A stretch of 64,000 nt of DNA from Bryoerythrophyllum caledonicum (Eukaryota > Streptophyta > Bryopsida > Pottiales > Pottiaceae), in contig OZ020514.1 in the NCBI GenBank assembly GCA_963971425.1, forward strand, positions 18,511,406-18,575,405, in the 5' to 3' direction. A program made the translations under genes and the position numbers. The notes below the pieces were generated by a model, which saw nothing but the letters and a program-made list of their open reading frames with translations, had not been told where the DNA came from and did not search any database. This document shows positions 56,850-64,000 of the stretch, in pieces; position 1 is the stretch's first letter, and each line of letters begins with the position of its first letter.

Positions 56850-58540
56850 ATTTATGTTGGAAAATGAAAAGTTATAGATTTATTAACCGTCTTATTATCA
56901 AATCCCTATATTGGCCTTTTGCCTATTATTTCTTTGTTGATTAGTGGTGTGTTTTCAATTGCGCCACTTTTGTTAAACTTTGTGAAGATTGAAATAAAAT
57001 CATGGACAAATATCCTTGCCGGGGTTGCTCTAGCAATTGCAGCGGGTATTTTAGAAGTGTAGCATCAGTTATGAATTCTTAAACAAAATTTATGTCCAAA
57101 ATTCTTGACTTATAAGACTTTGCCAAAGTTTATGTGGCCATAATTCACACAAGATTATGACCAACAAATGAAAATAAAAGAAGAGGTTTTGCGTTGTGGT
57201 ATCATTTAACCAAATTTGTCGGAGCTTTTGCCTTGGCAAAATATATCTTAGTTAAAAAGGGTATAATGGGCCAAGTGTGCCGTTGTCTTTGATCTTCTAT
57301 GGCTTTTGTTCTATCTATCCTTCATGCATTTGCTGAGATTTTGCCAAGTTTTGCTACGGCCCAAAAAATGTTTATTTCCAGAAGTACTTTTATGCGCACA
57401 TCTATTATGGTAGCAATTTTTATAGCAAGCGTATCTAATAGTTTTTTTTTGTTTTTCTGGTTTTCTTGTAGGAAGCACGTAATTCTACGAACCATTGTCG
57501 TCTATTCTTTTATCAAACTTAATGATTTGCCATAGTGCAAAATTAAATTGACTTCTTTAAGTCTATCCTAAAAATTATCATTACATAAAATAGTGTTAAC
57601 ACGACAGTGGCTATTAAAAAAATTGTTTCTAGTATTAGAGCTCGACTCATCAAGGCTTTCGTAGCTTCCTCAGTAACGACCGCTTATAGCAAAATATAGT
57701 AAGTCATGGCTTTTTGAAGCTTAATAAATACGGCATTGCCCATAATTCTCCTAGTCATGCGCAACATTGTGCCCACATATTTACACAAAAATTATCACAG
57801 TTGTTGGTATATTGCTCAACGAAGAAGCTTTGACCTCTTCATCACTCTTATAGGCAGCAGCAATTGAGTTAGTAATAGCACAAAAAGCCTTTGGCATTGC
57901 TTGATAAGGACCCAATTGGAGCTTTATATGTATACTATACCATCTAGCTCATGTTCTAATGGTTTCTTCCGAGAAAAAAAGATAATTTGTGGATAATTAA
58001 TCATTTTAAAAATCTTCTCTAGCTACTTAACAACAAAAAATACATCAATTTTGAAAATCAAAACATAAAATTATATTGTATACCATTTATATTTACCTAT
58101 TTCAATTAATACAATTTTTGAAATAACTGACCAACATACGTTTTCAAGACTTAATTGAAATTTGTGGAGTTGATTCTTTTTCCCTGAAACAAAAAGATTA
58201 TTATTTACTTATAGCAACCGCAAAGTCACCAAATAAAGTGCACATTTGTACCAAATGGATGAGACGTTGTAGAAGGTCGCAACAAAATGGGCACAACTTA
58301 TTTGACGGATATGTTGCTAAAAACACCCAATGGAAGGAACTTCCAATGAAGAGTGTAGCCTATCATGAAAGGAAATCATAGAGAATAGCCAACCCATAGG
58401 TGATAATCAACCATGTTTTCGTAACACAATTGAATGGGAATTTATTATTTATTTATTTTTTCATTTGTGAACATAAGGTGTAGCGGTATCTTAGTCCAGG
58501 CGCATTGGGCAAGACTCAAATAATGTATCGTAGCGTCTTC
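56850..58540. other. Unassigned part of the mitochondrial block
   Basis: No gene could be named. Two protein-like stretches occur. At about 56890-57062 one reads SNPYIGLLPIISLLISGVF and ILAGVALAIAAGILEV (membrane-like). The other is the frame 57299-57535 (MAFVLSILHAFAEILPSFAT, hydrophobic). Neither matched a mitochondrial protein that I remember. Confidence 0.35.
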
Positions 58541-58548
58541 TTTGTACA

Positions 58549-59197
58549 ATGGAGCTTAGTGACGATTGTACCAAGACAACAAAGGAACCAAGATTTTCAA
58601 AAGTATTTTTTTATTTTTGCTCTATTTATGAAAAACAAAGTAAAGAAATTTTTTTAAAGGCACAACACTTGAGGGTATTTGAAACACCAAAAGCGCACAA
58701 TGCAAAGCTACTCAAGAGCATCCAATTACAAGCATTAAGTGGAATTGGTGAACCATGCATTTTTCTAGAAAAAGATATGTGAGACAGAGGGCTCGTAGTA
58801 CCCGCCGACTCAAAACCTACCCCGCAAAACAAAAACAATAGTACAATATGACGAAGAGGAAGGCGCCTAAATTGATGTACCTCTAGTCAAGGGGTATGTT
58901 GTGTACTCAAGTAGCATGAACAAATGGATATTGAGCTAGTATAAGACTAAGCAATTAAATAATAAAACAAAATTTGTTGATTTAGCAAATTTGGATTGTC
59001 TGCATATTTTTTGGAAACATTCATGTTTTATAATACAATTTCAACTTGAAAGCCTTTTTTCAATGGCTCCTAAAAAAGGTATCAATGCGTGGATTATTGT
59101 CTCTAAAAAACTTCCATTTAAACCAAGTTTGAAAAATGGTGCTTATAGGAAAAATTATAATATGCGACACTTTGATCAAAATAGAAAATACACTTGA
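58549..59197 (+). pseudogene. Unrecognised ORFs in the mitochondrial block
   Basis: Frames 58549-58782 (77 codons, Lys/Phe-rich) and 58991-59197 (68 codons, with MAPKKGINAWIIVSKKLPFK). The second has a basic, ribosomal-protein-like composition, but I cannot match it. They lie between the cob and nad9 copies. Confidence 0.3.
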
Positions 59198-59950
59198 AAA
59201 CTAGATAATTTACTTCCAAATTTGTTTTTAAAAAAAAATGCTAAACGCGTGTAGTAAATAAAAAATTATGTATGCCTATAGCTTAGACTTAAATTGAATA
59301 ATTGAAGTACGCCTTTAGCTTAGACTTAAATAGGGTAGGACCTTAATAATTAAATCAAATTTATAATATTTCTTTACTTGGATATTATCTTACTTGTCGC
59401 AATTTAGACACTAACCTATAAGTTTTTGACAATAATAGGGCGGCTTTAGATAAATAGAATCCATAAATTTTGTGGGCTTAGCTTATTAGTCAACACGTGT
59501 AAACTAATAAACCGTCTGCAAATTTCATGATAAATTAAATAATCCAAAATTCTTTTTTGTTTTTTTAGTATTGTGAAAGCTATTTGGTAGTGCACGTTAA
59601 TCTCCACTGTACCTTGTCTAGCCAATTATAAGTATTTGAAAAATTCTAAAAACCAATGTGTAAAGCACCGCGCTTAAGCTACTTACTACATATTTTATTG
59701 GCTAAAACATATGCGAATTAACGTAAGAAAGGCATAGATTGCTCGAATTCTATAACTCGGTTGTTTACAATAGTTATCACAATAAGCAATACGAGAGCGC
59801 AACACCTCCAAGAGCCATATATGCTGCTATTTTTTGCTATAATGTAAGACCACGGATGCTCCATGGATGTGAACAATATATCATTTTGCCGGAAAAGCCC
59901 GCGCTTTGAGTCACATCATTTTGAACAACCTTAGCTGAACTTGGGTTGGA

Positions 59951-59986
59951 GAGCCATGTGATATGTAACTATCTTGCACGGTTTGG
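59951..59986 (+). ncRNA. Group II intron domain V remnant (nad9 intron)
   Basis: GAGCCATGTGATATGTAACT then ATCTTGCACGGTTTGG is nearly canonical domain V and lies just before the nad9 exon. Confidence 0.85.
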
Positions 59987-59999
59987 AGATCACTGTGTC

Positions 60000-60408
60000 A
60001 TATCGAGAGAACGGAAAATTGCGGTTCTGCGATGGAATTTTTGACTCTGTGTATTCGATATAACTCGAGGTGTTGTGTACAAACCAATGTGTTCGAAATA
60101 ACTCCAATTTATTTAGCAACTCATATATTTGTGTCGGTCGGGTGGTAGAAACAGGAAGTTTGGGATATGTTTGATGTTTATTTTTCAAAGCATCCTGATT
60201 TATGCCGTATATTCACAGATTATAGTTTTGAGAGTGATCCATTATGAAAGGACTTTCCCTTAATTGGGTACGTGGAAGTTCATTATTATGAATCAAAGAA
60301 ATGCGTGTTTTTTTAGAACCTACAGAGATGACTCATGAAATTTAGTAATTTGATTTAGCTAGTCCTTGGGAACAAAGTTTGCGTAGTGACAAATCAAGTG
60401 AAAAGTAA
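60000..60408 (+). pseudogene. nad9: Decayed mitochondrial nad9, 3' exon (NUMT)
   Basis: A copy of NADH dehydrogenase subunit 9. Recognisable strings in order: VSVGWWKQEVWDMFDVYFSK, HPDLCRIFTDYSFESDPL, KDFPLIGYVEVHYYESKKC, and ASPWEQSLRSDKSSEK followed by TAA (60406-60408). Frame changes and stops break it. The 5' exon was not found; the preceding domain V shows an intron upstream. Confidence 0.9.
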
Positions 60409-60869
60409 AAAGATCTGGCTTATAGCCATTCTGATAATATTAAATTTTGTAGTAATAACTTATTTGGCTTACTTCTATAGCATACTCAATGATTCCCTTT
60501 GCTTGTTTGAATCAAACTTGATCGTAACAATGTGAAACAACATGGATGATGACCATTTGTGAAAACGCTGCGCTCGGATCATGGAAATTTGTAAGAATAA
60601 ATTGGACCTCTGCTACTTCATTGGCTCAACAAAAAAAAATTGGAAAGAAAAAATATAAAAATATAAATGTAGAAATGCTCTAAAGGTTTTTCTTTATTTT
60701 GCCTTTTATCTTACTCTTATGTTTTATGAGCTTGAAAGAGTTTGGCCACTGAATCTTCCCCTTCCCGTCTTAATTTATCATTTGAGATGATAAATTGAAA
60801 CAATCTAAAATTTTAGATTGTGGAATTATTTTTAAAACCTAGTAAAAGGTTTTATTGATTTAGGAACAA
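60409..60869. other. AT-rich spacer between nad9 and atp1 copies
   Basis: No gene recognised. Confidence 0.5.
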
Positions 60870-61990
60870 ATTAACTGAATATAAGTTGGATGGAGCAGAA
60901 CTATCTATAATACTAGAACAAAGAATTATCAATTATTGCGCCAAATTGCATGTGGATGTCATTGGTTGAGTGGTGTCAATTGGAGATGAAATTGCAGGAG
61001 TCTAGGGATTAAACAAAATTCAAGGTGGATAAATGGTTGAATTTTCCAACAATGTGGGAGAAATGCCTTTGAATCTTGAAAATAAGAATGTAGAAATTGT
61101 TATATTTGGTAGTGATACTACCATTAAAGAAGGAGGCATTGTCAAGCGCATTGGATCTATTGTGGGTGTTCTTATAGGGAAGGCCTTGTTAGGTCATGTG
61201 GTTGATGCCTTAGAAGTACCTATTGATGAGAAAGGTGCTTTAAGCATTGCAAAACAAAGGAGTATCCAAGTTAGAGCTCCGAAAATTATTGCACATTAAT
61301 CTACGTAAATCTCATGCAAATAGAATTAAAAGTTGTAGATGGTCTAGTTCCTATAGGTCGTGGTCATTGAGAACTTATAATAAAGGACAAAAGAATTGGA
61401 AAAAAAACAATTACTATTGATACTATCTTGAAACAGAAGAAAATCTATACCAAGGCACCTCAAATAGTGAAACATTGTATTTTGTGTATGTAGCGATTAG
61501 ACAGGAAAGTTCAACTATGGCGTAATTAGTTAAGATTCTTTCAAAAGCAGGTGCGTTAGAATATTGTGTTATTATAGCAGCTGCTGCTTGAGATCGTGTA
61601 CATTTGTAATTTTTGGAGCCATATTCGTGTTGCGCTATGGAAAAATATTATTGAGATAATGGAATGCACACATTGATCAATTATAATGATCTTTCGAAGC
61701 AATCATTGGCATATCAAAAAATGCCATTAATATTATGTCAACCACTAGGTTGTAAGGCATTTCAAAGAGACATTTTTTGTCTATATTCTTGTTATTTCGA
61801 AAGAACCGCTAAAATGTCAAACCACAGTGGTGCAAGTAGCTTGACTACATTACGTGTTACTGAAACACAAGTCGAAGATGTATTTGCTTATATACCTATC
61901 AATGTGATTTTAATAAGAGATGGACAAATCTTTTTGGAAACATAACGTTTTTATTGTAGAATTCGACTTGCTATCAACATAGATTATCTG
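60870..61990 (+). pseudogene. atp1: Decayed mitochondrial atp1 (NUMT), 3' end missing
   Basis: A copy of the ATP synthase F1 alpha subunit. It begins near 60870 with LDGAELSIILEQRIINYCAK and runs through the clean 88-codon frame 61033-61299 ([40 protein letters not shown]). The nucleotide-binding region follows at about 61320-61430 in altered form, then HTLINYNDLSKQSLAYQKMP and AYIPINVILIRDGQIFLET (61664-61945) and IRLAINI. Recognisable sequence stops near 61990, about 60% into the protein. A GTGCAAG word there could be a group II intron start, or the copy may be truncated. Confidence 0.95.
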
Positions 61991-62143
61991 TAAGTTGTGC
62001 AAGCATGGTGACGTCTACACGGGATCGTTGAAGTTGGAAAGCCCGGTGTAGGATCCTTGAATGCGTAATTTGTCTTACCCAATCATAAGTAGATGAAAGC
62101 CGATAAGTCATGAACTAACTATTGGAAGTTCAGAAAACAAACC

Positions 62144-62463
62144 TTGATGATGGTTGCCTTACTTTTAAAGGAAAGACACCCAAGATTCTTTCTATGTGAA
62201 CTTGGAATTTGTATTGTCTACAACATGAGAACTTTTACTATACAAGAAGGAAAAGCGGAACATTCCGTTGGAAAACACATGAATTTTACCACCATGAACG
62301 GGTCAATCAAGGCTCTACAATTGTTTTATACCTAAACGAAACTTTCAATGGAAATCCGGACTTATCAATAGAGGCCGCGATTTGTACAGTCCTTGTGGAA
62401 CCACCACAAGAACTTTTGAGGAAGAAACCTTGTTGGTTTGGCAATAGATATTCACAATGGTAA
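62144..62463 (+). pseudogene. Unrecognised ORFs after the atp1 copy
   Basis: Overlapping plus-strand frames 62144-62335 and 62209-62463, the latter reading HHERVNQGSTIVLYLNETFN. They may be intron or intergenic DNA of the mitochondrial block. No match was recognised. Confidence 0.2.
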
Positions 62464-63420
62464 GTTGTGATGATGAATTTTTTTGCTAATTAAGAAAGTA
62501 AACATGTTAAAAACTCATCTAGACATGATTCTAGTATCTTTCAGATTTCTCCACGGAAGAGAATGTTGGTATATAGTCAATGAACCTTGCTCTCTCTTCA
62601 AAGCTAAACCAATGATGATCAAAGCGCCATAATGTCTCTTTAGACAAAATCAAGCACATCAAGTTGTGTGAAAATTTCTTTATCTACTACAACATCATAG
62701 AAGAAAAACTATAAGAAACCTTACGTTTTATACAACCAAAGAATGTAGAGAATTGATATAAGACTTCTTTAAAGAATGAAAGTCAATTCCAAAAAAGTAG
62801 AAACTAATGGATAAGCCAGAGAATAAATAAATAATAGGCTAACTCCTCAACTTGCATTCGTACATTCAAAAACTCTATATATTGGTGAATAGACAAGTTA
62901 AGTGTAAATTGAAAGCTAAATTGCGTTTTTTCAAGAACTTCAAAGATTTTGGTAACATGCTTGATTTTTTTATATTTCTATGTAGAGTAAATTTGTTATG
63001 TCTTCCATTTTTTATTTAGTGTTTGATACAAAGTTTTGTGAAAAATGTGACTAGTGCATCCTACAATTTTACTTTATCATAATTTAATGACAAAAAGAAT
63101 ACAACACCATATTTGATATATTGGGAGATTTTTCACGACTTTGAAGATATATGCTCTTTAAAATATAAATTTTAATAGACTCATGTAGGTGCAAAGCAAT
63201 AGACAATGTGCTCAGAATACTATATTTTGTTCTATGGAGGGACCAAACAAGCCAAACGTCCAAAAAATTGGTAACGGGAATAAAAGCTTACTCCATAAAC
63301 CCAACCCTTATTTAAAACTTCATGAAAGAAAATCACTCACAACACTCATTTATCCCTAGGCAAAACACAATTGTACTATCACAAATAAAATTGTCTAGGA
63401 TCTTTATGTTATGGACTTTA
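62464..63420. other. AT-rich gene-free stretch
   Basis: No gene, RNA or repeat is supported. Confidence 0.5.
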
Positions 63421-63421
63421 T

Positions 63422-64000
63422 GTGTGTCGTGTAGCAGTACTCAACTTTAAAAGTGTGTTTTTCTGGATTGTATGTGGCACCCGTTGTACAGAAACTCCAT
63501 GCAAAACGTCTCCGCCCACGAATTCTCCTCAAAAATATTGTTGGAAACAAATTATCTCGTTCAGATCCTACTTGCCGCTACTTGCTGCCAAAATTAAACG
63601 TTGATGAGGTGTGTAGGCAGGGGTTGGAGCGTCTTCTAGATAGCCCACTAATGCAAGAAATTGGAGCAAGGAGGACTTGTCAACGTTAAAGGGCTTTTTT
63701 GAAGTTGGCTTATGGAAAAACTCACCATCAACGAGAGTGAGTACGGAGCATCCTTGAAACCATAATATAGAATGGGCTTTGTTAGGGAACATATCTTTGG
63801 ATTAGAACGCGGAGACCCTAAAACTGAACGAGGCAAAATATGGGAAGGTGTCCTCACCTATTAAGAATGGTTGTCGAGCGACAGAGCTTTCAACAACTCC
63901 CTTGTCCACTGTCATTGTCGAATAGTTTATGGTTGACTAAGCTCTTGCAGCAAAGTGCAATAGAATATTTTAGGGCTAGTTTAGGGCCTACTTCAATTGG
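63422..64000. other. Right end of window with a doubtful ORF
   Basis: Plus-strand frame 63453-63689 (78 codons) reads VDEVCRQGLERLLDSPLMQE and is less AT-biased than the mitochondrial block, suggesting that nuclear-type sequence resumes here. It is unassigned. An opposite-strand frame overlaps it, so coding is unproven. Confidence 0.25.

Noticed and set aside
43939-63000. Active mitochondrial chromosome segment (misassembly)
   Set aside because: Every identified gene has stops or frame changes, and the block adjoins nuclear retroelement DNA, so a nuclear copy is preferred. A long read crossing about 42.2 kb would settle it.

Overview
The window looks like nuclear DNA of a plant-lineage eukaryote. 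It has plant-type Ty1/copia and Ty3/gypsy retroelement remains, intron-bearing host genes with GT..AG boundaries, TTTAGGG-like minisatellite DNA, and a long decayed block of plant/charophyte-type mitochondrial genes still carrying group II intron signatures. A streptophyte alga such as a charophyte is my best guess, but this is inference and no single marker proves it. Almost nothing here looks like an intact, ordinary host gene. The window is a mosaic of decayed genes, transposon fossils and repeats.

Layout. 1-1.5 kb: tail of an ORF and LTR-like DNA with a hairpin-rich 38-bp tandem repeat. 1.5-2.8 kb: 3' end of a Ty1/copia element (minus). 2.9-7.3 kb: minus-strand remains of a large gene with a recognisable DUF7869-type region (GHTHEDID motif). 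7.3-14.3 kb: gene-poor AT-rich DNA with a tRNA-derived SINE-like head, several diverged dispersed repeats, a TTTAGGG-type minisatellite, an AT-rich inverted repeat and an 85-bp tandem duplication. 14.3-30 kb: a plus-strand series of exon-like segments. These include unrecognised exons at 15-19 kb, acidic/charged exons at 22.9-24.9 kb, and two consecutive FCP1/NIF-like HAD phosphatase domains at 28.2-29.6 kb. The series is broken up by two retroelement-like insertions (about 19.2-22.85 and 25.0-27.9 kb). 30.2-30.46 kb: an exact 65-bp-period tandem array. 30.6-42.2 kb: a large minus-strand Ty3/gypsy fossil with gag, protease, RT, RNase H and integrase, then an additional long coding region and an LTR/primer-binding-site junction. 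About 42.2/44-62 kb: a nuclear copy of mitochondrial DNA (NUMT) holding cox2, cox3, nad1, cob, nad9 and atp1, all on the plus strand in decayed form.

The most distinctive feature is a family of about 20-bp GC-rich palindromes, close to GATCGGGTGCGCACCCGATC. They recur in many loose clusters from 3.7 to 30.4 kb, mostly in intron-like or intergenic DNA of the host gene remains. They appear inside the DUF7869 locus, inside the 15-19 kb locus, between the acidic exons and on both sides of the FCP1-like domains. They are absent from the NUMT and the Ty3/gypsy element as far as I can see. The second notable feature is the tandem FCP1-like pair, in which both copies have lost the catalytic DxDG motif. 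The third is the NUMT, which preserves exon order, intron positions and several group II domain V hairpins.

All calls come from reading the sequence and recalled family motifs; no database search was run.
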